Assembly (NCBI GenBank): GCA_026387555.1
Contig: JAPLLM010000120.1
Location: forward strand, 1-6,652
Reading direction: 5' to 3'
Length of the DNA stretch: 6,652 nt
Source: Candidatus Omnitrophota bacterium
GTDB lineage: Bacteria > Omnitrophota > Gorgyraeia > Gygaellales > Profunditerraquicolaceae
How positions within the stretch are numbered: the first letter of the stretch is position 1; each line of letters starts with the position of its first letter. Both the position numbers and the translations under genes were made by a program. The notes beneath the pieces are model-generated. The model ran no database searches and had not been told where the DNA came from. It saw only the letters and a program-made list of their open reading frames with translations. Below, piece after piece: positions 1 through 6,038 of this stretch.

Positions 1-7
1 CTGATCG

Positions 8-47
8 AAAAAACCTCTCCGTTTAACCGGTTAGATTACCAGAGATT
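8..47 (-). terminator. Candidate weak Rho-independent terminator after the lipoprotein gene
   Basis: On the coding strand AATCTCT (47-41) can pair with AGAGGTT (18-12) in a 7-bp stem with one G-U pair. The T tract at 13-8 (six T) gives the 3' side of the stem its last two bases and leaves four beyond it. The loop is long (22 nt) and holds a perfect 10-bp palindrome TAACCGGTTA at 24-33, which could fold or dimerise on its own. The stem begins in the last codons of the gene and spans its stop. The GC content and the loop length are poor for a classical terminator, so this is tentative. Its position at the end of the co-directional cluster is supportive. Confidence 0.35.
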
Positions 48-227
48 ACTTTTAAACCACTCGTCGGACTTCTTGAGCCAGTCCCACGCGGTCATGGTAT
101 CTTTCCCTGCCCCCACTGCCGTCGCCCCTACTCCTGCCGCGACACCTTTGGATGTTTCACATCCGCAGACCACCGATAATCCGGTAGCCAGAAAAAATAC
201 CGCCAATACTAAGCGCGCTTTACGCAT
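36..227 (-). CDS. Small lipoprotein, entericidin-like, unknown function
   Basis: This is a 63-residue protein. Its N-terminus is a clear lipoprotein signal peptide: basic MRKAR, a hydrophobic stretch LVLAVFFLATGLSVV, and a lipobox VCGC with Cys23 as the probable lipidated residue (Gly at -1, Val at -3). The predicted mature part is only about 41 residues: a small-residue Gly/Ala segment (GVAAGVGATAVGAGKD), then a Trp-rich amphipathic tail TAWDWLKKSDEWFKSNLW. It resembles the entericidin/small-lipoprotein type and, from memory, short Omnitrophota lipoproteins ending in a similar W..L.K.D.W...NLW pattern. The molecular function is unknown; an envelope location is inferred from the lipobox. The ATG lies 4 nt after the gltX stop, with a strong ribosome binding site, so it appears to be the last gene of the operon. 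Cys21 offers an alternative but poorer lipobox. Confidence 0.8.
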   Translation of the reverse strand: MRKARLVLAVFFLATGLSVVCGCETSKGVAAGVGATAVGAGKDTMTAWDWLKKSDEWFKSNLW

Positions 228-231
228 ACAC

Positions 232-1530
232 CTACTCCTTTTTTATAAACCTGCCCAATCTTTCTTTGGTCCGCTCTTTGCCTAAATAATATATTACTTC
301 GAATAAGCCCGGGCCGATGGTCTTGCCGGTCAAGGCCACGCGGATAGGATGGATCAAGACCTTAGCCTCCACACCCAGCTCCTTGACCACCTCCCGGAAT
401 GCGCATTCGATTTCAGCGATCTCAAATTTCTCTAAGGCATCCCGCCTCTTGATAAAGAGCGAGAACTCTTTGGATAAATCTTGCGCTAAATGCTTATCCC
501 GCGCCACGGGATCAACCTGGATTTCTTTTAAAAAGAAGAAGTCCGCCCAATCCGGGAAATCATTGACAGTCGTCAGCCTCTCCCGGAACAATTTTACAAG
601 AGAAACCAGATAATTTCTATCAAAATTATCAATTTCAATCAGATTCTTTTCAACAAGCATAGGGATCACTTCATCCGCAAGCTTTTCAGGATCAGCATTT
701 TTCAAATATTGATTGTTTACCCATTGCAGCTTTTTTAAATTAAATGTCGCCGCAGTCTTATTGACATTTTTGATGTCGAATAGTTTTATCGCTTCGTTTA
801 TACCGATAAGTTCGCGGTCCCCGCCCGGGGCCCAGCTTAAAAGAAGCAGATAATTAACCAGCGCCTCGGGCAGATAGCCCATTTTGCGGTAATCGCTTAT
901 GGCGGTTGCCCCTGTTCTTTTGGAGAGCCGGCCTCCTTCGGCGCCCATGATCAAAGGCAGGTGCGCGAAATCAGGCACTTTAAAACCTAATGCTTCATAG
1001 ATGAGGATCTGCTTGGGGGTATTTGAGATATGATCGTCCCCGCGGATAACGTGGGTGATGTTCATCCCTGCGTCATCCACAACACACGCAAAATTATAAG
1101 TGGGTGTCCCGTCGGATTTGATCAAAACCTGATCCTTGATATCTTTGGCGTCAAATTCTATCCGGCCGCGGATCAGATCCTGCATCGTGATCTTTTGAGG
1201 GGTGACTTTATAAATAATCGCTTCTTTTCCCGATGGGGACTTCTCGATATAAGCCTTGCCTTCCTTTAAAAGCCTCTCGGCATGCTCCCTGTATATTGGA
1301 AACCTCTGGCTCTGATAATAGACCTCATCCCAATTAAACCCGAGCCACTTAAGGCTGAACAATATCTCGTCCAGAAACTCCGGCTTAGAGCGCTCCTGGT
1401 CGGTATCTTCTATTCTTAAGACAAACTGCCCATTTTGCGACCGGGCAAAGAGCCAGTTAAACAGCGCAGTGCGGCCTCCGCCTATGTGCAGGTATCCTGT
1501 AGGGCTGGGCGCGAACCTTACTCTGACCAT
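232..1530 (-). CDS. gltX: Glutamate--tRNA ligase (compact form)
   Basis: GluRS is a class I synthetase that charges tRNA(Glu), and in species lacking GlnRS also tRNA(Gln). From the ATG at 1530 it has 432 residues. It begins VRVRFAPSPTGYLHIGG (HIGH-type motif at 15-18), then FVLRIEDTDQERSKPEF, LIKSDGTPTYNFACVVDD, HVIRGDDHISNTPKQI and the KMSKS-type motif RLSKR at 201-205. The helical anticodon-binding domain follows and ends in the conserved HPIRVALTGKTIGPGLFEV. A TTG at 1542 gives a 4-residue extension, but family proteins begin at VRVRFAPSPTG, so ATG 1530 is chosen. The protein is shorter than the usual 465-490. Most of the shortfall lies after GKAY (91-94), where the Cys-containing insertion (CxC...) is replaced by a short link to EAIIYKV, so no zinc ligands are present. 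Whether it is discriminating cannot be judged. The last codons form the ribosome binding site of the next gene. Confidence 0.96.
   Translation of the reverse strand: MVRVRFAPSPTGYLHIGGGRTALFNWLFARSQNGQFVLRIEDTDQERSKPEFLDEILFSLKWLGFNWDEVYYQSQRFPIYREHAERLLKEGKAYIEKSPSGKEAIIYKVTPQKITMQDLIRGRIEFDAKDIKDQVLIKSDGTPTYNFACVVDDAGMNITHVIRGDDHISNTPKQILIYEALGFKVPDFAHLPLIMGAEGGRLSKRTGATAISDYRKMGYLPEALVNYLLLLSWAPGGDRELIGINEAIKLFDIKNVNKTAATFNLKKLQWVNNQYLKNADPEKLADEVIPMLVEKNLIEIDNFDRNYLVSLVKLFRERLTTVNDFPDWADFFFLKEIQVDPVARDKHLAQDLSKEFSLFIKRRDALEKFEIAEIECAFREVVKELGVEAKVLIHPIRVALTGKTIGPGLFEVIYYLGKERTKERLGRFIKKE
235..240 (-). promoter_or_regulatory. Ribosome binding site of the small lipoprotein gene, embedded in the gltX 3' end
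   Basis: The coding strand reads AAGGAG followed by TAG (the gltX stop) and GTGT before the ATG at 227, a 7-nt spacing. The Shine-Dalgarno is formed by the last two gltX sense codons (Lys-Glu). This is one of the strongest ribosome binding sites in the window. It supports the chosen start and suggests high or gltX-coupled translation of the lipoprotein. Confidence 0.8.
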
Positions 1531-1531
1531 T

Positions 1532-2059
1532 TTATAAAGCAACGCCTTTCTTTAATGCCTCTTGATTGATCAAAACCAAATCTTTTTTCCCTTTAGGAGC
1601 AATATCTTCGATCACCCCTAAAACATTTTTTATGGATACGGATTTTCTAAGCCCTACATAACAGCCTAAGGCGATCATATTGGCGATTTTAATATTCCCC
1701 ATCTCTATGGCTTTATCAGAAAAGGGGTGCTGAATTATTTTTACCTTGCCCTGTTTCTCCGGCTTAGCCAGAGAGCTGTTTAACACCAGGAGCCCTCCTG
1801 CGGCTAGGCGACCTTTGAATTTTTCCAGCGAAGGAGAGTTCATAATAATCAGGGTGTCCGCCTTACTCACATAAGGCGAGCCTATTTCTTCGTCGGAGAT
1901 GACGAGCATACAATGTGAAGTCCCACCCCTTACCTCCGCGCCGTATGCGGGAAGCCAGGTCACGAACTTACCTTCTTTCATTGCCGCCTCTGCCAGGACT
2001 TTTCCTAAAAGCATTATCCCCTGGCCTCCGGCGCCCGCGATTATAATCCGTTCCGTCAT
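1532..2059 (-). CDS. korC: 2-oxoacid:ferredoxin oxidoreductase gamma subunit (KorC type)
   Basis: This 175-residue protein has the full length of the gamma (catalytic-domain) subunit of four-subunit oxoacid:ferredoxin oxidoreductases. It opens with IIIAGAGGQGIMLLGKVLAE, the glycine-rich signature of the family, followed by LPAYGAEVRGGTSHCMLVIS at 36-55, GSPYVSKADTLIIMN, and a late conserved IKIANMIALGCYVG segment. This subunit contributes to the CoA-binding side of the complex. The ATG overlaps the TGA of the restored beta frame by 4 nt (ATGA at 2059-2056). AGGAAGG lies 5 nt upstream, inside the beta 3' end. Unlike alpha and beta it shows no lesion. The stop is separated by one base from the preferred gltX ATG. 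Confidence 0.94.
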   Translation of the reverse strand: MTERIIIAGAGGQGIMLLGKVLAEAAMKEGKFVTWLPAYGAEVRGGTSHCMLVISDEEIGSPYVSKADTLIIMNSPSLEKFKGRLAAGGLLVLNSSLAKPEKQGKVKIIQHPFSDKAIEMGNIKIANMIALGCYVGLRKSVSIKNVLGVIEDIAPKGKKDLVLINQEALKKGVAL

Positions 2060-2725
2060 TTAAGCCTTCCTATAGGAAATTCCTTAGACATTACTTCTTT
2101 TATCCAGCGCAGCGATTCTTGCGGGCTCATCCCCCAATAAGTAGGGCAGGGAGAAAGGACCTCGACCAGAGAAAAACCTACGCCATCGATCTGGTTCTGA
2201 AACGCCTGCTTTATCGCCGCCTTGGAATAATGCCAGCATCTCGGATATTTTTAAGGGATAACCGTGCAATTCGACTGACCTGCCTTCGGGGGTAGTGGCG
2301 CTCTTCTGGCCTATTAAGGTAGTGGGGGCCATCTGGCCTCCGGTCATTCCGTAAATAGCGTTATTGATAAAGACTACGGTGAGATTTTCCCCGCGGTTTG
2401 CCGCGTGAATAGTCTCATTTCCGCCGATAGCCGCTAAATCTCCGTCTCCCTGATAAGTAAACACGATATTTTGCGGCCGCATTCTTTTTATCCCCGTAGC
2501 CACTGCCAGCGCCCTGCCATGCGCCGCCTCGGAACAATCAAATCGCCAATAATCATAGGCGATGACCGCGCATCCGACGGGAGCGATACCGATCACTTTC
2601 TCGCGGATACCCAGCTCATCCACAACCTCAGCGATCAGGCGGTGCGTTATCCCATGACCGCACCCAGCGCAATAGTGAGTTGAAACTTCTCTTAAAGATT
2701 CCGGCAGTCCGAATATTTTATTCAT
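2056..2725 (-). pseudogene. korB: 2-oxoacid:ferredoxin oxidoreductase beta subunit (TPP-binding, KorB type), frame broken by ~60-nt deletion
   Basis: The beta subunit binds TPP diphosphate and a [4Fe-4S] cluster. Visible are HYCAGCGHG (Cys19, Cys22), APVGCAV (Cys52), the TPP/Mg motif GDGDLAAIGGNE from residue 93, and NNAIYGMTGGQMAPTT from about 121. The frame is family-like through GYPLKISEMLALFQG (about 169) and then turns into unrelated sequence, ending near 2084. Another frame resumes at once with AAIKQAFQNQIDGVGF, then EVLSPCPTYWGMSPQESLRW, and ends FPIGRLK with TGA at 2058-2056, overlapping the gamma start (ATGA). A stretch of about 20 residues normally reading like YIERV...AK is therefore missing with a frame change: 670 nt remain, so the loss is 2 modulo 3. 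The last conserved Cys (SPCPTYWG), a probable cluster ligand, lies beyond the break. The conserved downstream frame argues for a recent mutation or assembly artefact. The start overlaps the alpha stop (ATGA). Confidence 0.9.
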
Positions 2726-3749
2726 AGCGTGCTTACTTTCTTAATTATCTCTTCTTCGGTGGGGACTCCCCCTCCGGAGCGGCCGTAAAACTCAACCTTA
2801 GATTTACCGTTAATTGTTAACAGGACATCTTCCAGCATCTGGCCGTACGACATCTCTACTACCAGGTATTTGGTGTTAGGTGCCCGGCGTTTGGTAAATG
2901 CTTTTTTCGGAAACGGCCAGAGCGTTATCGGACGGATCAACCCGACCTTCTTTCCTTTTTCTCTTAATTTATGCACGGCACCTTTAGCAATGCGCGCCAT
3001 AGAACCGTAAGCCACCAGGATTATCTTGGCATCATCAACAAGACATTCTTCCCAACGCTCTTCTTTCTGTTGGATTAATTTATATTTCTTCTGTTGACGG
3101 AGATTCGACTCCTCCAAATCGCCTTCGATCATATAAAATGATTTGGCGATATTCGGCTCTCTTCCCTTACAGCCGGTAAGCGCCCAAGGTTTAGGATAAT
3201 TTTTTACTTTGTGCTTTGTGTTTTCCTTTTCTAACGGCTCCATCATCTGGCCTAAGAGCCCGTCTCCTAAAATCATCACTGGGTTACGGTATTTATCTGC
3301 CAGATCAAAGGCATCGAACATAAAATCATAACACTCCTGCACTGATGCCGGGGCTAAAACGATCAACCGGTAACCGCCGTGCCCGCCTCCGCGTGTTGCC
3401 TGAAAATAATCCGACTGCGCCGGCCAGATATTACCCAGGCCGGGGCCCGCGCGCTGAATATTTACGATTACCGCCGGAAGATCCGCTCCCGCGATATAAG
3501 ATATGCCTTCTTGCTTCAAACTTATCCCCGGGCTCGATGATGAAGTTAAAGCGCGAGCGCCGGTTGCGGATGCGCCGAAGACCATGCCTGAACAAAAACC
3601 CTGCCCAATTCAGGCATGTGTTTGGCAAAATACCCTATCAATTCATTCTGCGGGGTAATGGGGTATCCGGCATAAAAATCACACCCGGCCTGGATCGCAC
3701 CTTCGGCGATAGCCTCGTTTCCCGAAATTAATATTTTGTTTTTACTCAT
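2722..3749 (-). pseudogene. vorB: 2-oxoacid:ferredoxin oxidoreductase alpha subunit (VorB/KorA type), frame broken by ~25-nt deletion
   Basis: The alpha subunit carries the pyrimidine-binding and transketolase C-like domains of a CoA-acylating 2-oxoacid:ferredoxin oxidoreductase. The N-terminal part (3749 to about 3586) reads GNEAIAEGAIQAGCDFYAGY, then PITPQNEL up to ELGRVFVQA, and runs off-frame to a stop near 3546. The rest (3585 to 2722) continues in another frame with MVFGASATGARALTSSSSPG, SLKQEGISY, GPGLGNIWPAQSDYFQATRG, GQMMEPLE, GLIRPITLWPFP and VVEMSYGQMLEDV. From recalled VorB/KorA proteins, the eight residues expected between VQA and MVF (ESEIAAIN) are missing. Restoring 25 nt gives 350 codons plus stop, about the family length. 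The lost segment includes a conserved Glu thought to contact the TPP aminopyrimidine, so the product as written cannot work. Both flanks are well conserved, which fits a very recent lesion or an assembly error. Start and stop form ATGA overlaps with both neighbours. The true oxoacid (2-oxoglutarate or branched-chain) cannot be read from the sequence. Confidence 0.9.
3583..3618. repeat. 8-bp perfect inverted repeat at the alpha-subunit deletion junction
   Basis: The + strand reads CATGCCTG at 3583-3590 and CAGGCATG at 3611-3618, separated by 20 nt. One arm spans exactly the point where the alpha-subunit frame is broken, so that arm is created by the deletion junction. It may be chance, or a trace of hairpin-assisted deletion or template switching. 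Confidence 0.6.
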
Positions 3750-3955
3750 TCTTCTTTAAATACCTCTATGCAGCCATCGGGGCAAATTACAACGCACATA
3801 GCGCAAGCCACGCAAGCCGCTCCACCCTCAAACTTAACCGGCTTAACACCCCGCTTGTTTAACGCGGAGTCCTGCTTGATCATCTGCTTAGGGCAGACGC
3901 TTATGCAGAGCAGGCATCCTTTACATTTTTCGCGGTTGATCTTTATCTTCGGCAT
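3746..3955 (-). CDS. korD: 2-oxoacid:ferredoxin oxidoreductase delta subunit (2x[4Fe-4S] ferredoxin, KorD/VorD type)
   Basis: This 69-residue ferredoxin-like protein contains two classic [4Fe-4S] motifs: CKGCLLCISVCP (Cys 11, 14, 17, 21) and CVACAMCVVICP (Cys 48, 51, 54, 58). The linker and the C-terminal DGCIEVFKEE are typical of the delta subunit of four-subunit 2-oxoacid:ferredoxin oxidoreductases. In those complexes this subunit carries electrons from the TPP and FeS centre of the beta subunit to external ferredoxin. Its ATG lies inside the end of dxs (13-nt overlap, different frame). Its TGA overlaps the ATG of the alpha gene (ATGA), which indicates tight translational coupling. The context (delta-alpha-beta-gamma order) separates it from a free ferredoxin. 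An additional Cys62 follows the second motif. Confidence 0.93.
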   Translation of the reverse strand: MPKIKINREKCKGCLLCISVCPKQMIKQDSALNKRGVKPVKFEGGAACVACAMCVVICPDGCIEVFKEE

Positions 3956-5802
3956 ACGCTCTTTATCCTATCGGCAATTCCCGCAGCCGTCAATGCAAAT
4001 TTATCCAGAATAACGTTTCTCTTTCCGTGCGCGATGAATTCGCAGGGTAAGCCGAATTTCACCACCGGCTTACCGAGGTAATCTTCCACAGCGCTCCCGA
4101 ATCCGCCGTCGATAATCCCTTCTTCGGCGCTAAAAATAAATTTTGTATCCTTGGTCCTGGTTCTAAACAATTCCTTATCCAGGGGCTTGGCAAAACGCGC
4201 ATCAATCACTGTGCCGGATAAACCGGACTTCTCCAATAAATTTGCCGCCTCAATAGCGGGATTGACCATGCTCCCCAAAGCAATCAGCGTAAAATCATTT
4301 CCCTCTTTTAATGTTTCTGCCTTGCCCATTTGGATCTTTCCGGTGACTTGGCGGCTTGGTAGCGTTATGACTTTATCCTTGGGATAACGGATCGCTACCG
4401 GGGTATTCATGTCTAACGCAAACTCAAGCATCTTTTCCAGTTCTCTACCGTCGCAAGGCGCTAAAATAGTCATATTAGGAACAGTCATGAGGAACGCGAT
4501 GTCAAAAATACCCTGATGCGTGACCCCGTCTTCTCCGACGAGGCCGGCGCGGTCGACTGCTAAGACTACCCCTAAATTCTGCAGGGCGATCGCCTCCATG
4601 ATCTCATCATAAGCCCTCTGTAAAAACGTGGAATAAATAGCAACTACCGGTTTTAATCCTGCGCGGGCGAGCCCTGCGGCAAATACTACCGCGTGCTCCT
4701 CGGCAATGCCTACGTCAAAAAATCTCTGGGGAAAATTATCGCGGAATTTATCCAAACCTGTCCCTTCGGGCATAGCCGCGCTTACAGCGACGATTTTCTT
4801 ATTAACCTTGGCCAAATTAAGAAGTTTTTCACTGAAGACTTCGGTAAAGGTCTTGGAGCCCTGCGCCTTAGCCTTTGTTATCCCGGAATCGATCTCAAAA
4901 GGCCCTGTTCCGTGAAAACGCACCGGCTCGTTTTCCGCCGGTGCGTATCCTTTCCCTTTTTTAGTGACCACATGCAACAATAAGGGCCCCTTAAAATTAG
5001 AAATATTCTTAATCGTGTGTATCAGCAAACTCGTATCATGCCCGTCAAATGGCCCGAAGTAGCGAAAGCCTAATTCCTCAAAGAGCATCCCGGGGACAAA
5101 GAGGCCTTTTAAACCCTCTTCGAATTTATTGGCCAGTTTAACCAACCGGCTCCCCTTAGGAAGGCGCGATTCGGCAAAATGTTCCAGAGACTCCTTAAAG
5201 CGGTTGTAAATAGGCATGGAGATGATTTTATTAAGATAAATGCTTAATGCCCCGGAATTTGGGGCAATACTTAATTCGTTGGTATTCAACACTACCAGCA
5301 TATCTTTTTTTAAATGTCCCGCATTATTTAAGCCCTCAAAGCAGAGCCCTCCGCTTAAAGAGCCGTCCCCGATGACGGCGATTACCTTAAAATGGTTTTC
5401 GGGGGAAAGATAGTCGCGGGCGCAGGCCAGGCCTAAGGCCAGAGAGACCGCGGTTGAGCTATGCCCCGTAGTAAAGGAGTCGAATTCGGACTCGTCTTTA
5501 GACGGAAACCCGCTTAGCCCTCCATACTGGCGGAGGGTCTCAAAATTAATATTGCGCCCCGTAAGTATCTTATGCGCGTAAGACTGATGCCCTACGTCAA
5601 AGACGATCTTATCCTTAGGGGTGTTAAAACAATAGTGCAGGGCCAGAATTAATTCCACCGCGCCCAGGCTGGAGGCAAGGTGCCCGCCGTTCTGCGAGAC
5701 CACTTGCGTCATACGCAGGCGTATTTCGCAAGCCAGAATTTTTAACTCCTCCGGCTTCAAAGTTTTTAAATCTTGCGGTGAATTAATGCGTTCTAAAAAC
5801 AT
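3943..5802 (-). CDS. dxs: 1-deoxy-D-xylulose-5-phosphate synthase
   Basis: DXS is the cytoplasmic, thiamine-diphosphate-dependent enzyme that condenses pyruvate with glyceraldehyde 3-phosphate to DXP, the first step of the MEP isoprenoid pathway (DXP also feeds thiamine and pyridoxal synthesis). The 619 residues match the usual full length of about 620. Visible landmarks are GGHLASSLG (His41, equivalent to E. coli His49), VGHQSYAHKILTGR at about 70-83, and the TPP/Mg motif GDGSLSGG at 145-152 with the Asn ligand in LNTNE (about 173). Further on are FGPFDGHD at 249-256, KKGKGYAPAE at 281-290, IAEEHAV with catalytic Glu368, and DRAGLVGEDGVTHQG at 417-431. The last of these spans the pyrimidine and transketolase C-domain border. 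The usual family LNDNE reads LNTNE here, a minor variation. The start is ATG overlapping the xseB stop by one base, with GAGG just upstream. The 3' end overlaps the next ferredoxin gene by 13 nt. The gene appears intact. Confidence 0.98.
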   Translation of the reverse strand: MFLERINSPQDLKTLKPEELKILACEIRLRMTQVVSQNGGHLASSLGAVELILALHYCFNTPKDKIVFDVGHQSYAHKILTGRNINFETLRQYGGLSGFPSKDESEFDSFTTGHSSTAVSLALGLACARDYLSPENHFKVIAVIGDGSLSGGLCFEGLNNAGHLKKDMLVVLNTNELSIAPNSGALSIYLNKIISMPIYNRFKESLEHFAESRLPKGSRLVKLANKFEEGLKGLFVPGMLFEELGFRYFGPFDGHDTSLLIHTIKNISNFKGPLLLHVVTKKGKGYAPAENEPVRFHGTGPFEIDSGITKAKAQGSKTFTEVFSEKLLNLAKVNKKIVAVSAAMPEGTGLDKFRDNFPQRFFDVGIAEEHAVVFAAGLARAGLKPVVAIYSTFLQRAYDEIMEAIALQNLGVVLAVDRAGLVGEDGVTHQGIFDIAFLMTVPNMTILAPCDGRELEKMLEFALDMNTPVAIRYPKDKVITLPSRQVTGKIQMGKAETLKEGNDFTLIALGSMVNPAIEAANLLEKSGLSGTVIDARFAKPLDKELFRTRTKDTKFIFSAEEGIIDGGFGSAVEDYLGKPVVKFGLPCEFIAHGKRNVILDKFALTAAGIADRIKSVCRR

Positions 5803-6038
5803 CAGTCCTCGATCTTGCTTTCATCCAAAGGCTTTAATTCAAATTCGCCCTTTTTATTCTTAGTAAGTACGTCTATCTTTTTCTTAGCGCTTTCAAGCCG
5901 CTGGGAACAGCTGCGCGAGAGCTCAATGCCTTCCTGGTACTTTTTTAAAGCCTCATCCAGCGATAAGTCGCCCTGTTCCAAATCCACTACGATTTTCTCC
6001 AGCTTCTTCAATGCTTCCTCAAATTTAACTTCTGCCAT
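5802..6038 (-). CDS. xseB: Exodeoxyribonuclease VII small subunit
   Basis: This 78-residue protein has the normal XseB length. It carries the family signature FEEALKKLEKIVVDLEQGDLSLDEALKKY near the N-terminus, then EGIELSRSCSQRLESAKKKI, which together form the helical hairpin that packs on the XseA arm. The C-terminal tail is acidic and probably flexible. The ATG follows the xseA stop with no gap (TAAATG). An AGGAGG Shine-Dalgarno sequence lies at 6044-6049, inside the last xseA codons, with 5 nt spacing. Its TGA stop overlaps the dxs start by one base (TGATG). The xseA-xseB pairing confirms the assignment, and xseB next to dxs is a common bacterial arrangement. Confidence 0.97.
   Translation of the reverse strand: MAEVKFEEALKKLEKIVVDLEQGDLSLDEALKKYQEGIELSRSCSQRLESAKKKIDVLTKNKKGEFELKPLDESKIED

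Noticed and set aside
317..613. Plus-strand open frames over gltX, dxs, korA, korD and xseA (for example here and at 5815-6165)
   Set aside because: All lie antisense to well-supported genes, with low-complexity or unfamiliar translations and no recognisable domain.
1530..1542. TTG start for gltX four codons upstream of the ATG
   Set aside because: GluRS proteins begin at the conserved VRVRFAPSPTG. The ATG at 1530 precedes it directly, while the extension LYK has no family support and would overlap korC.
3546..3590. Programmed ribosomal frameshift joining the two alpha fragments
   Set aside because: A frameshift would not restore the missing ESEIAAIN segment, and no slippery heptamer is visible at the junction.
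3431..3628. Minus-strand 65-residue frame rich in Arg
   Set aside because: It lies in a third frame over the alpha gene, has no family-like motifs and no ribosome binding site; it is a shadow.
3546..3749. Stand-alone 67-residue gene at the alpha N-terminus
   Set aside because: It is the conserved N-terminus of the alpha subunit followed by out-of-frame residues after VQA, so it is a broken fragment and not a separate gene.
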